In this document: positions 54,142-63,423 of the stretch, in pieces
How positions within the stretch are numbered: the stretch's first letter is position 1
Layout of the letters: each line of letters begins with the position of its first letter
Origin: Bowmanella pacifica
GTDB lineage: Bacteria > Pseudomonadota > Gammaproteobacteria > Enterobacterales > Alteromonadaceae
DNA length: 64,000 nucleotides
Reading direction: 5' to 3'
Assembly (NCBI RefSeq): GCF_014645355.1
Contig: NZ_BMLS01000002.1
Location: forward strand, 434,001-498,000
Program-made: the position numbers and the translations under genes
The notes under the pieces: generated by a model
Told to the model about the DNA's origin: nothing
The model's input: the letters and a program-made list of their open reading frames with translations, nothing else
Databases searched by the model: none

Positions 54142-56391
54142 TTAAAACAACGCGATCAAATTCCTTTCAAAGGTCCTTATTTCGGGGCTGTCACAGGAAA
54201 ACTGACTAAAGATCTGTGCAACGCCATTCAGCGATAGCTTCCTTAAATCCTCTCCTCCCTGACTGGCGAGCAAGCCGGTAATACTGGCCGCTACGCCCTG
54301 CGGCTGCATTTTCCCAACTTTCTGAAATACCCCGGTGAACTCCGGGTTAACCTGGTATTTTGTTTGTGTTACACCACCGTAATGCCGCGCAATTTCCACC
54401 CCCAGCAAATTAGTTACTACCATGTCAGGCTGGTAACCTGTTACATAGAAGGTGGCAGGAGATTCTGACAAGCATCGACCATAACGTTTCTCGTATTCGA
54501 AAAGATATTTTGCTGCAACTGAGTCTTCTATTCTGACCAGTTTATACATGTCAGCCGTGGCATCGGTCATCTTATTTGCATAACTGCCAAAGAACGTCTT
54601 TAACCCGGCCGCCTGCTTGTTGGTGTATGCTCGGTTAATACGTTGCACTAGTGTTCTGTCACCCTGATACACCGCATTGAGAAAAGCCGCCCCAGGCAGA
54701 CCATCAAATGGCCCTGTGACTTCAGGCAGTTGATCGTCTCCCACCTCGCGACTATCTGCTGTCCGGCCTAATTTAGCTTGCCGGGCAGCGGCCCTGTACT
54801 CACGTTCTTTCTTTAATCTGGCCCACTCCCGCTGTTTGGCTTCGGCTTCTTGTATTCTTATCTGCTCCGCCTTTTGGGCTAACAGCTCAGCTGAGTCCTG
54901 CATCTTCTGATCATGCTGCTTTTCCAAAGTATCATCTGGCACTTGTTCGGCAATCATCAGGGTTTTCATCGTCTCGTTTGGCAGAGCAAAACGCTGCCCT
55001 TGCTCAGATTCAAGTAATGACATCAGATAGGGAGTGGGCTTTTTCCGCTGAAAAACACCATGAGATGGTTTGACGCGCCGGTTCTGCGTTCCAGAGTCCA
55101 ACTTGAGCAGATTATGCCCGGCATTCATTGAAACGAAAAAGGAACGAGGAAAAACAAAATTAACCTGATCTTTATTGCAGATGTTCTGTAACCGTTCATT
55201 CCGGTTAGACAAAACCGCCGCCCCGTTATTGTTTTTCAACCTTATGGTGAAGAAACAGCGTTCAGATAATGTCAGATAGCCCAGTATCTCACTGCGCTCA
55301 TCAGAGCCGGAAAGCCACAGTGCCAGCGCGGCTTGCTCTAATTGTTGCTCAGGTCTGTTGCGTTGACTGAAACGGATATAGCCCTGCCAGGCTCCCATAA
55401 ATGTAGGACTGTATTGTGATACGGCAAGCTCCTTGGCAACAACCTCATCAACCTGCGCTAGCGCAGACTGCCTGAGATCCAAAAATGTTGACGCAATCTG
55501 GGCTAGCGTATGTGAATCACGGTACCTGTTATACACATCCTGCAATTGCCACATGAAGCCGGTAAGGGGTTTGTGATGCATCTGAGATACATCCTGATCC
55601 AGCAACACCCTCGCGCTGGCATTCGCACCTTGGGGTTGCCAGGTGATTTTCAGGTTACCCTCAGCACTGATATCAAAATGCCCGGCAGGTAAAATATCAC
55701 ATTGGGGATTTTCTGAGAGGTAGCTAATGTTGTTGCCCACGCCGTCCTGATAATAAAGCGAATTTGTGCATTCACCTACGCCTCTAGGTCCGATTTGATC
55801 AGCCAGCACATAAAAATGCTGTGGTGATGCGTAGCCTGCCGGAAACAAGAACCTCACAACAGACGTATTCAATACAACCTGCAACTGCTTCGGCGCGCGT
55901 TTTTCCTTTTCTACCAATCTTGCAACTAATTCCGAACGGTCTGAAAAATCACCCTGTCTGGTTAGAAGACTCTTTTCTGCGTTAATCATTTGGCCTAAAT
56001 GATTGCCTTCTACTTTCAGTTTATCTCCTGCCAGAGACAGCCCCAGTGCATACGCTACCCGCTGGTGCTGACATCCATCTAAAGCGCCCGTTAAAGCGCT
56101 CTTTTCGAGTAGGTCTGCACGCGACGGGGCATTACGACCAGGCGCTGATACCTGCCCCTCAACAGTAAAAATACAACTATCAGCGTCGTAAAAGGCATAG
56201 CCTTTCACTTTACCGTCCGCCGTCTGCTCAAGGAGCAAAGCAACAGGCTTTTGTAAAGACTTAGCCCCTAACGTCTGAATTTCCCCTTGCCAGTTTCCGG
56301 ATACATCAACGTCCTGAGCACCAAAGCAAACATACGACATCATTAACAAGCTTAGTGCACCACACCTCCTCAAATACCCAGCACATTCCAT
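54142..56391 (-). CDS. Large secreted protein with two W-Q-G domains and coiled coil
   Basis: A 749-residue exported protein: signal peptide (cleavage after FGA, about residue 25), first domain starting SGNWQGEIQ (about 32), second starting MGAWQGYIR (about 336). Both hold a Cys/Phe-rich strand pair (DADSCIFTVEG; SERCFFTIRL). A charged coiled coil rich in Gln, Glu, Lys and Arg lies at about 490-560, and an uncharacterised C-terminal domain (about 580-749) includes RYGRCLSESPATFYVTGY. It shares the W-Q-G module with the gene at 43.0 kb. The role is unknown; a ligand-binding or assembly function in the envelope would fit. It is transcribed alone. Confidence 0.7.
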   Translation of the reverse strand: MECAGYLRRCGALSLLMMSYVCFGAQDVDVSGNWQGEIQTLGAKSLQKPVALLLEQTADGKVKGYAFYDADSCIFTVEGQVSAPGRNAPSRADLLEKSALTGALDGCQHQRVAYALGLSLAGDKLKVEGNHLGQMINAEKSLLTRQGDFSDRSELVARLVEKEKRAPKQLQVVLNTSVVRFLFPAGYASPQHFYVLADQIGPRGVGECTNSLYYQDGVGNNISYLSENPQCDILPAGHFDISAEGNLKITWQPQGANASARVLLDQDVSQMHHKPLTGFMWQLQDVYNRYRDSHTLAQIASTFLDLRQSALAQVDEVVAKELAVSQYSPTFMGAWQGYIRFSQRNRPEQQLEQAALALWLSGSDERSEILGYLTLSERCFFTIRLKNNNGAAVLSNRNERLQNICNKDQVNFVFPRSFFVSMNAGHNLLKLDSGTQNRRVKPSHGVFQRKKPTPYLMSLLESEQGQRFALPNETMKTLMIAEQVPDDTLEKQHDQKMQDSAELLAQKAEQIRIQEAEAKQREWARLKKEREYRAAARQAKLGRTADSREVGDDQLPEVTGPFDGLPGAAFLNAVYQGDRTLVQRINRAYTNKQAAGLKTFFGSYANKMTDATADMYKLVRIEDSVAAKYLFEYEKRYGRCLSESPATFYVTGYQPDMVVTNLLGVEIARHYGGVTQTKYQVNPEFTGVFQKVGKMQPQGVAASITGLLASQGGEDLRKLSLNGVAQIFSQFSCDSPEIRTFERNLIALF

Positions 56392-56869
56392 GAAAATGCT
56401 CCTTATTTTATGTTTTACCCAATAATACAGAGTTGTGGTGATATTTTAACCACTTACTATGATGTTTATTTAATGGGCAGGCTTGTCGGTCAGAACAAAT
56501 AACTTATCCAGCACTGTAGGCTAACTTGGATAAAAACAGTTGTTGGCGTGATGCTTACATCTAATAGCTCGGGCGGCTCCATTGCCGTAACACAGAGAGC
56601 TGTTGTTGATATGAAAAATAGGCTTGGCATAAAAGCGCATCACATTCGATTAAAGGGCATCTCTCAGTAACCTGCCACTTTGTTCAAAAATTGCACTACC
56701 CTCCCGCCTGCGGCATAGTTGAGCATAAAACGGAATCTTAACGGCCTCAGTTTAATTACGCGGTGTCACCGAACTCATTCTATTGGGTTGAGTCTATCCG
56801 CAAAGCAGCCACATTCTATGGCGTAAACGATTCCGCTCTTCGTGATGATTTTAGTTTAAGGACGCATTA
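56392..56869. other. Long intergenic region, no gene seen
   Basis: This 478-base stretch between two divergent genes is AT-rich next to the minus-strand gene. I see no gene, repeat or clear operator in it. AGGA at its right end is the ribosome site of the Sel1 gene. It likely holds two promoters. Confidence 0.5.
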
Positions 56870-58288
56870 ATGAACGTGAAACTTTCCGGATTACAGAGCA
56901 TTGCCATAATAACCCTGACGTTTGTCTGTCAGCTCAGTTTTGCCAGCCCGGCGGGTTGCGACCTTGAACAACTGAATGCGTCTGACTCAAGCAAAGAAAT
57001 CGAACCCGCCTCCATAGAGGAGGCGAAGGCCAATCTAATTCGCTGTGCAGAGTCGGGTAATGAAATGGCTGTTGCCTGGCTTATGATGAGTTATCTGCAA
57101 GGCAATCCAACGGCCAATATTGAAAAAGACCACAATGCATTACTGAAATTTTTGGAGACAGGTGCGTCAAAAGGGAATACCTATTCCCAGGACATGCTGG
57201 TGAAGTTTTATACAGATGATGATTTTCTCAAGCTGACGGACGAGACAGAAGCCAGCGCCAGGTTCAAAGCCTACAAATGGTATTACGCATCACTGGCATC
57301 AAAATATGAAAGTGTTCGTAAATTTAAAAAAATTAAATCCCTTGAAAGCAAAATGAGCAGCCAGCAAATCTCTCAGGCAATTGCAGAAGGAGAAGCGATA
57401 TACCCACAAAATTTCGAGAAAAATGGAGATAGCGTTTACAACAAATTAGGCCACAAATATTTCGAGGGCAAAGTGGTCGAAAAGAATCTTAAAAAAGCCC
57501 ATGAATACACTCTCAAAGCCGCACACTACGGAAATGAATACGCCCAGTACAGGCTTGGAAAGCATTATACGCAGGGTATAGGTGATGCAAATGTTGATGG
57601 GCCGGAAGGCATTCGCTGGTATGAGAAGTCCGCTGAGCAAGGGAATGCATATGCCTTGTTTGCTCTGGGAGAACTCTATTTGAATGGCGCCCATGTCGCT
57701 CAGGATATACCAAAAGCCATTGGCTATATTGAAGCGGCCGCCGAAAAGGGTAACAGCGAAGCCAAGGTAAAGCTGGGCGAGTTCTATGTGAATGGAACCC
57801 ATGTTGGCAAAGACGCAAAGCGGGCATTCGATTTATTCTTATCGGCTTCAAATACTCACAACAGCCAGGCCCAGTATTATTTGGGGCATTGTTTTAACTA
57901 TGGAATCGGTGTTGAAAAAGACAGCACCAGCGCTTATAGCTGGTACATGAAATCTGCTAAGGCCGGAAACCCTGATGCGCAGTATTCAATGGCAGTGGCC
58001 AAACAAAATGGCGTAGCTGAAGCAAACATACCTCAGTCCCTTTCAGAGGCGGCTAATTGGTATAGCAAGGCATCGGCGCAGGGACATGCCAAGGCACAAT
58101 TCAATCTTGGTATTCTGTACGCACAAGGTGGAGAGGGGGTAGAGAAGAATCTGTACCAAGCCTACAAAGAAATATTGCTGTCTCGTGTAAAGCATGAATA
58201 CAAAGAAAAGCCGCTGGCTTCCATCACCCAGCAAATGTCCCAGTCGGAACTGGCGAAAGTTGGTGAACTGCTGGACTCTTTGCAATAA
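56870..58288 (+). CDS. Sel1-repeat (TPR-like) exported protein
   Basis: A 472-residue protein with a signal peptide (cleavage after FAS, about residue 26). From about residue 190 onwards come six or more Sel1-like repeats of about 36 residues with the consensus A-x-LG-x-Y-x-G-x-GV-x-D-x-x-A-x-WY-x-KAA, for example YRLGKHYTQGIGDAN and FALGELYLNGAHVAQD. The first 180 residues are less regular, with AVAWLMMSYLQGNPTAN as a degenerate repeat. Sel1 proteins are scaffolds in envelope signalling or secretion. A short sequence in the gap after it matches the tails of the duplicated genes at 59.9 and 63.2 kb. The partner is unknown. Confidence 0.85.
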   Translation: MNVKLSGLQSIAIITLTFVCQLSFASPAGCDLEQLNASDSSKEIEPASIEEAKANLIRCAESGNEMAVAWLMMSYLQGNPTANIEKDHNALLKFLETGASKGNTYSQDMLVKFYTDDDFLKLTDETEASARFKAYKWYYASLASKYESVRKFKKIKSLESKMSSQQISQAIAEGEAIYPQNFEKNGDSVYNKLGHKYFEGKVVEKNLKKAHEYTLKAAHYGNEYAQYRLGKHYTQGIGDANVDGPEGIRWYEKSAEQGNAYALFALGELYLNGAHVAQDIPKAIGYIEAAAEKGNSEAKVKLGEFYVNGTHVGKDAKRAFDLFLSASNTHNSQAQYYLGHCFNYGIGVEKDSTSAYSWYMKSAKAGNPDAQYSMAVAKQNGVAEANIPQSLSEAANWYSKASAQGHAKAQFNLGILYAQGGEGVEKNLYQAYKEILLSRVKHEYKEKPLASITQQMSQSELAKVGELLDSLQ

Positions 58289-58702
58289 GAGACAGAAAGC
58301 TCAAGAGGTTAGCTAGGTTTCAGATCTCTGCTCCTTTACTTGGCCTTTGAACTTATCCCAGGGCCTATGCTTGCCATGGGGTCGGCACTCCCAGAAAACG
58401 CGGCTTTTGACGCAAGCAATAAACGCCTTCTGTCGGCTTTGATGCATATTGAAGCTGACAAGGGCGACAATTTTCGTCAAGATAAGAGGGCATGCATGGC
58501 GTTTCTGCCCTGAACGTTTTGCCGAATGTTCAGATCAAAAAATGCCATGTTTGTTCTCATCAAATTTAACTACCCCACTGATTTATCTATTTTATTTGTG
58601 GGATAGGTCAGACACTGGCCCCGGTTATTTGAATGTGCCGCCACTAAGTGGCAACTAGCACAACACATCATTTTTACTTGGAATATCTACGCAAGGAAGA
58701 GC
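58289..58702. other. Intergenic region with REP-like element
   Basis: It holds a tail-like sequence AGATCTCTGCTCC (58322-58334) also seen after the duplicated genes downstream, and an imperfect REP-like GGTCAGACACTGGCCCC near 58605-58621. A 69-residue frame here has no ribosome site or family likeness. AGGAAG at the right end is the ribosome site for the next gene. Confidence 0.55.
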
Positions 58703-59401
58703 ATGAAGAACATCACTACATTGTTATTTTTATCACTATTTACAAGCAACGTAATTGCATCTGATGCCATGCTTAGCAGTCAAACGGAAAAAGACACAGA
58801 CGATGATAAAGTGTTTGACGTGTTTGATAGTGCACCAGAGCAAAAAGTGAAAACAATGTCGATTGCAGACTTGCCAATAATTCAGCTATCGCGTATTTCT
58901 GGCAACTTCAATAATAAACTTGAAAAAGGTCGCTACCGAATAAATGACACAATAACCATTACAGGTATGGGATTAAACCAGGTTAAAAATCCGGTTGTTG
59001 TTATTCACAACAAACAAGTCACTTACAATATTAAGGAAGTAGACTTAATTAAAGATGGAATATCATTTAAGTTAAATATACCCGAATCAAAATATAAAAT
59101 ATTTGTTTACACTAATGGCCAAAGTACTAATGAAATCTTTTTAGAGCCTTTAAGTGAAAAAGCCCCTCTGATTTTCGGCGACAACTTAGTTATTTTAGTC
59201 AAGGGTGAAGAATATAGGTTACCCGGAACAGGTTTTGACGCAGATACAACAGTTCAGTTTGGTGACGAAAGCATTAAACCCATATCGATATCAAGCGATT
59301 CACTCTCATTCAAGGTACCAAAATCAACCAAGGTGCGCGATTTTCAGGTACGCAACAAATTTGGATTAAGCAATAGCATCCGCGTATTCAAGTATAAATA
59401 A
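58703..59401 (+). CDS. Secreted protein with two IPT/TIG-like domains
   Basis: A 232-residue exported protein with a signal peptide (cleavage after IAS, about residue 20). An acidic stretch DTDDDKVFDVFDSAPEQ (31-47) resembles a thrombospondin type 3 calcium loop, and two IPT/TIG-like Ig folds follow (about 60-150 and 150-230; YRINDTITITGMGLN and YRLPGTGFDADTTVQFGD). TIG domains mediate adhesion or surface binding. GGAAG precedes the ATG. It is AT-rich compared with genes to the left, suggesting acquired DNA. The role is unknown. Confidence 0.72.
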   Translation: MKNITTLLFLSLFTSNVIASDAMLSSQTEKDTDDDKVFDVFDSAPEQKVKTMSIADLPIIQLSRISGNFNNKLEKGRYRINDTITITGMGLNQVKNPVVVIHNKQVTYNIKEVDLIKDGISFKLNIPESKYKIFVYTNGQSTNEIFLEPLSEKAPLIFGDNLVILVKGEEYRLPGTGFDADTTVQFGDESIKPISISSDSLSFKVPKSTKVRDFQVRNKFGLSNSIRVFKYK

Positions 59402-59425
59402 AGACTTTATAACGATATGACCACG

Positions 59426-59444
59426 GGGGTCAGTGTCTGACCCC
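59426..59444. repeat. REP-type palindrome (perfect)
   Basis: GGGGTCAGTGTCTGACCCC is an 8-bp perfect stem around a TGT loop. It lies 25 bases after the TIG gene and is the best example of the REP-like motif scattered through the last 6 kb. Confidence 0.75.
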
Positions 59445-59465
59445 TCTATCCTGATCTTCGCCCCT

Positions 59466-59510
59466 CAAACATACTTCAGTAAATGACAAAGGGATCGACA
59501 GCTCTGACCC
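59466..59510 (+). repeat. REP cassette, copy 1
   Basis: This 45-base unit runs from CAAACATACTTCAG to CTCTGACCC. Near-identical copies occur at 62913 and 63378. It lies immediately before the small membrane-protein gene. Confidence 0.75.
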
Positions 59511-59517
59511 TGACCCT

Positions 59518-59916
59518 TTGATAGTACTGAATTATCTGGGTAGCGCATTACCTACAGCGGGACTGGGCTTACTGGTTCTGTCGATAGCCTTTGCCAATCA
59601 GGTCTATTTGCGTATTACCGGTAAATATAATCCCAAAAAGGAAGACAAATTTACCTTATTTTGCGGCTATTTCGCCTTAGGTTGCTTAGTCGGGTTGTTT
59701 ATAGGCAGTCCCTATATTGATGACTGGTGGGACAATCAGGCCAAACAGCAAGGCTACCAACCCTGCCGTTCTATGACCCTACTAAAAAGTTTGCTCACCC
59801 GCACCGCCTGGGTCAGGGATGAAAACCTTTGCTATGACCCAGAAATTTCCAGGATTCTGCGGCATGGGAATGAACGAGAACTGGCGGAGATACGGGCTTA
59901 TTTGCAACAAAAGTGA
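59518..59916 (+). CDS. Small membrane protein, DUF1240-like, copy 1
   Basis: A 132-residue protein with two or three predicted helices (about residues 8-28 and 45-68) and a C-terminal part with GYQPCRSMTLL, AWVRDENLCYD and AEIRAYLQQK. The Cys pair and aromatic pattern resemble DUF1240-type proteins; this is a low-certainty match. The frame starts with a TTG directly after a REP half-site and has no ribosome site, so its original 5' end may have been lost. A truncated second copy lies at 62.96 kb within the same repeat context. No function is known. Confidence 0.55.
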   Translation: MIVLNYLGSALPTAGLGLLVLSIAFANQVYLRITGKYNPKKEDKFTLFCGYFALGCLVGLFIGSPYIDDWWDNQAKQQGYQPCRSMTLLKSLLTRTAWVRDENLCYDPEISRILRHGNERELAEIRAYLQQK

Positions 59917-60042
59917 TGCTAAAAAATCCAAGGATGATTACAAGTTCTGCGCTTTCAGTGTTCAGAACAAAGTATTATCTATGGGTTCAAGATCTCTGTT
60001 CCCTTGATCCTCTTGCTCTGGCGCTTAATTTGGATCTGACCC
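59917..60042 (+). repeat. Duplicated gene tail, copy 1
   Basis: The sequence after the stop codon through GGATCTGACCC is repeated with few changes after the truncated gene at 63.24 kb. It contains AAGATCTCTGTTCC (59989) and the REP half-motif TCTGACCC (60035). Confidence 0.75.
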
Positions 60043-60080
60043 TTTTTATTACTTTTAATTATGAAATAAGATAAATAAGA

Positions 60081-61668
60081 TTATCTTATTATTAGATTTA
60101 TTGAGCTGGGCAACAAATCTTCAGCAACAGAGCTACTATCTGCTCCCTCGAATTGATTTCCCCATGTCACTACCTTTCCATCTTTGTTTATAGCAGCAAA
60201 TGCCCCTAGAGAAGAATAAACCGAAATAATATTTTCCAACTCAACCAAGCGACTATCTCCACCATAGTTTTCGTGTCCCCAACTGACTGCTGAACCATCC
60301 ACCTTTACAGCTGTAAATGCAAGCAGTGAAGGATAGACTTTAGTGACATTTACAAGCTCATTTTCGACTCTACTGCTATCGCCACCAATTGATAAATTTC
60401 CCCACGTAACTACGTTACCGCTTTTCGTCAATGCTGCAAATGATTGGGAATTAGAGTAAATTTCTATAACATTGGTTAGCATATTTTCCAAACCAGATAT
60501 TATCCCGCCAGAAATACCAGTTCCCCATGCCAAGACAGTCCCATCTTTTTTCAATGCAGCGAATGCCTCGGTTGTAGAAAAAATCTTTTCAATATCAACC
60601 AAATCAACATTTCCGCTATAACCACCAAATATTTCATACCCCCACACAACCGCTGAGCCATCTGCCTTAAGGGCGGCAAATGCCCAGTCAGTTGAGTAAA
60701 TTTCAACGACGTCTGTCAGCTCAATATGCGAACTATCACCTCCAAAATCACTTGGCCCCCAGGTCACAACTGAACCGTCGTTTTTAAGAGCGGCGAAAGC
60801 ATACCCAGTGGAATAAACTCGTTTCACATTGTTAACATTTGGGTAGGTGAAATAACCATTTCGGAATATTCCTCCCCATGTAATTACGCTACCGTCAGCT
60901 TTTAAAGCAGAAAAGGAAGTAAATGAAGTGAAAATATTAACCACATCAACCAGGAGATCTGAAACCTCCATTGTAATTTCAGCCGCTCCTCCCCAAACAA
61001 CTACCGTCCCATCTTTTTTCAAAGCTGCAAATGAATCCTTTGTAGAATATATTTCAACAACATCCGTTAGCTGTTCATATACCAAACTACTATCACCTCC
61101 ACCGAAAATATATCCCCACGTCACAACGGTGCCATCATTTTTTAAAGCTGCAAATGCACCATCCGTTGAATATATTTTTTTAACATCGACGATGTTTAGT
61201 CGAGACATCTTCATAATCAACTCCACTAGGAAGCTTTCCCCAACTAATAACGCTCCCATCTGACTTTAAAGCGGAAAATGCGTAATTAGAAGATGCAATA
61301 TCAACAACTTGTGTTCGCTCAGGGAAAACTAATTTGAAAGCAGAGGTACTTACAAGATCTTCATTGGTTACCGACACATCTATACGGATTTCATTATTTA
61401 CATTTTCATAATCTAAAAGGTAAGATTCTGCTTTAGAAACTACTTCACCATTAACTGACCACTTAAAACTTTTACTATCCATCTTACAATTGCTGCATTT
61501 AATAGTAGCTTTTAAACTTATAGAATCTATAGTTTCAATTAAGGACACTTCAACTTCGTTAATTACCGCAAGAGGTAGAGCTGGCCTGGAATCACCTCCC
61601 TCCCCGCCGCAACCTGAAAACAAAAAAACACTTATAGATAAAAAAAACATGTATATGGAAAATCGCAT
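60081..61668 (-). pseudogene. Lipoprotein with about ten RCC1-like repeats, interrupted by a frameshift
   Basis: One gene split over two frames. The first frame (61668 to 61180) has a signal peptide with lipobox FSGC (Cys at residue 19), an Ig-like segment, and the first repeat ending SDGSVISWGKLPSGVDYEDVS. Around 61195-61210 the repeats continue in another frame (from SRLNIVDVKKIYSTDG), running to 60081 with nine further units of 38-45 residues: YSTxxAFAALKxDGxVVxWG. One missing base would restore a protein of about 527 residues. RCC1-like repeats form beta-propellers used for binding. A sequencing error, phase variation or real decay are all possible. AGGGAC precedes the ATG. The region is AT-rich. 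Confidence 0.82.
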
Positions 61669-62057
61669 AAAGTCCCTTTAAGAATAAAATATTGAAAATT
61701 AACAAGAAAAATTATTTTAAAGAATATAATATATAAACTCAAACACTATCCCCATATGGCTTTTCCTTCGGACCAGCATAAAGCTGTCCCATAGGGCAAC
61801 AGGCAGAACGCTATTATTGAAACTTTGATACCAAAGCCCACTCCCAACTTCTCGAAATTAACTAATTGTCTACCACGAAGATAAGAAGAACGCGAAGAGT
61901 GGACAATCTCTAAAACCCTTCGTGCTCTTCGTGTCCTTTGTGGTGAATAACTGTATCTGGCGCGCAAAGGACTGCGTGTCATAAAAGCACGGACGTTCTT
62001 CAAAAACCGCTTGATTACACTCATTGACCCGCAAAACCAACAAATACAAAGCCCAAC
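61669..62057. other. Intergenic region with short CTTCGTG repeats
   Basis: CTTCGTGCT, CTTCGTGTC and CTTTGTGGT form three 9-bp units (about 61918-61944), and a reverse half CCACGAAG lies at 61873-61880. Such CACGAAG arrays recur in many proteobacterial genomes. No gene is convincing here. Confidence 0.55.
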
Positions 62058-62082
62058 AAAAAAGGGCCACAAGGCCCTTTTT
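62058..62082. terminator. Rho-independent hairpin
   Basis: AAAAAGGGCC and GGCCCTTTTT enclose ACAA, with A-run and T-run flanks. It lies downstream of the RAYT gene on its strand and can end that transcript. Confidence 0.75.
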
Positions 62083-62106
62083 CAACTATTCAGCGATCAA
62101 GGGGTC

Positions 62107-62166
62107 CGATCAAGGGGTCAGTGTTGTTGAAGTCTTCGATCAAGGGGTCAGTGTTGTTGAAGTCTT
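62107..62166. repeat. Exact tandem duplication, two 30-bp units
   Basis: Two identical 30-bp units (62107-62136 and 62137-62166) begin CGATCAAGGGGTCAGTG. Each contains a REP half-motif GGGGTCAG. The second unit includes the stop codon and last eight codons (KTSTTLTP) of the RAYT gene. Confidence 0.9.
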
Positions 62167-62871
62167 AACCTCCCGGAATCGCTGCGACTTTCGGTCACCA
62201 CCGTGCTGTAGTTGTTTGGGCAAGGCACATCCTAGTTGCTGCTCTATTTGCTGCTTAAAGCGGCTGTCGCCTAGCACCCAGGTCTTTTGCAGCGCCTCCC
62301 TGATTTGCTTTAGGGAATAATCAGGTATTTGAGCTTTGAACAAGGCTTGGTAGGCGGCCTTTCGACTGGTGACATCAGTACCTAAGGCCAGATAGAGCGG
62401 ATGTGCGGTAAGTAACTCAATATACTTATCCAATGCATTATGCTGATAGCTAGACCAGGGATATTCGGCAGGATGGGCCACCATGTTGGCCCGCACCGGA
62501 TTAAGCTCTATATAACGGCTGACCAACAGCAGATAATGTTCGCTATCAACCAGGGAGGACTTATAGCGCCCTTCCCATAATGTGCCACTGCGGCCATGGG
62601 TGACATTGATATAACGCACATAGTAACGCCCCAGCGCTTGCATCATCTGGCTCACACCTAAGGGCGTTGTGGGTGTCACCAGCAAATGCACATGATTAGT
62701 CATCAGCACAAAAGCATGCACGGCCACCTTATAACGGCAGCTGTATTCTTTTAGCTTGTCCAGATAAACCGCATAATCCTGGTCAATATAGAAGCAGACT
62801 TGACGGTTGTTGCCTCGCTGCACCACATGCTGAGGAACACCCGCCAAATTGAGACGTGGGCGGCGAGCCAT
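62140..62871 (-). mobile_element. REP-associated tyrosine transposase (RAYT, IS200-like Y1 family)
   Basis: A 243-residue Y1 nuclease-type protein. It starts MARRPRLNLAGVPQHVVQRG, and has the HUH motif in LMTNHVHLLVTP, a catalytic Tyr probably within ALGRYYVRYINV, and the RAYT-typical GTLWEGRYKSSLV and YIELNPVRANMV blocks. RAYTs act on REP palindromes and are usually kept as single-copy domesticated genes. REP-like GGGGTCAG/CTGACCCC elements surround it and its 3' end lies within a tandem repeat of one. No IS ends were found, so this is a RAYT, not a full IS200 element. Confidence 0.9.
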
Positions 62872-62912
62872 TGCTTATGTCCGGGTCCTTCGGTCTTCTG
62901 ACCTTAGCTCTT

Positions 62913-62958
62913 CAAACACACTTCAGCAAATGACAACGGGATCGACAACTCTGACCCC
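62913..62958 (+). repeat. REP cassette, copy 2
   Basis: It matches copy 1 with few changes, running from CAAACACACTTCAG to CTCTGACCCC. It is followed by two more half-motifs (GGACCCC, TCTGACCC at 62980). Confidence 0.75.
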
Positions 62959-63237
62959 TTGATCTCGGACCCCTTGATCTCTGACCCTTTTTATTCTCTA
63001 ATTTGCTTGATGGGGTTACTAATTAGCAGAAGCTATCTAAATAATTGGTGGGACAATCAGGCCAAACAGCAAGGCTACCAACCCTGCCCTTCTATGACCC
63101 TACTAAAAAGCTCACTCACCCGCACCGCCTGGGTCAGGGATGAAAACCTCTGTTATGACCAGGAAATCTCTAAGATTCTGCGGTATGGGAATAAGCGTGA
63201 ACTGGCAGAGATACGGGCTTACTTGCAGAAAAAGTGA
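62959..63237 (+). pseudogene. Truncated second copy of the DUF1240-like gene
   Basis: The last 65 codons or so (WWDNQAKQQGYQPC onwards, through ENLCYDQEIS to AEIRAYLQKK) are nearly identical to the gene at 59.5 kb. The N-terminal membrane part is replaced by REP-derived sequence, although a decayed stretch (ICLMGLLISRSYLNN) still aligns with CLVGLFIGSPYIDD. It has no ribosome site or sensible start, so it is a remnant of a local duplication. Confidence 0.75.
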
Positions 63238-63362
63238 TGCTAAAAAACTGGCCTGAGTGCAACTTAGAAAATTTCAGCATTCAGAACAATGTATTAGCTA
63301 TGGAGTCAAGATCTCTGTTCCCTTGCTCCTCTTGCTCTGGCGCATAATTTGGATCTGACCTT
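63238..63362 (+). repeat. Duplicated gene tail, copy 2
   Basis: It matches the tail after the first gene copy, including AAGATCTCTGTTCC (63308) and GGATCTGACC. Copy number two at this locus suggests a duplicated gene-plus-tail block. Confidence 0.7.
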
Positions 63363-63377
63363 TTTATCACAGGCCCT

Positions 63378-63423
63378 CAAACACACCTCAGCATTTGAAA
63401 AATGGGTTCAACAACTCTGACCC
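63378..63423 (+). repeat. REP cassette, copy 3
   Basis: This is the third copy of the 45-base unit, more diverged (CAAACACACCTCAG to CTCTGACCC). The 200 bases from here to the toxin-gene promoter contain no gene. Confidence 0.65.

Noticed and set aside
58449-58658. A 69-codon frame before the TIG gene
   Set aside because: It includes a REP-like element and has no start signal or homologous look.
62107-62166. CRISPR-like tandem repeat
   Set aside because: The two units are directly adjacent with no spacer, and no cas gene is present.
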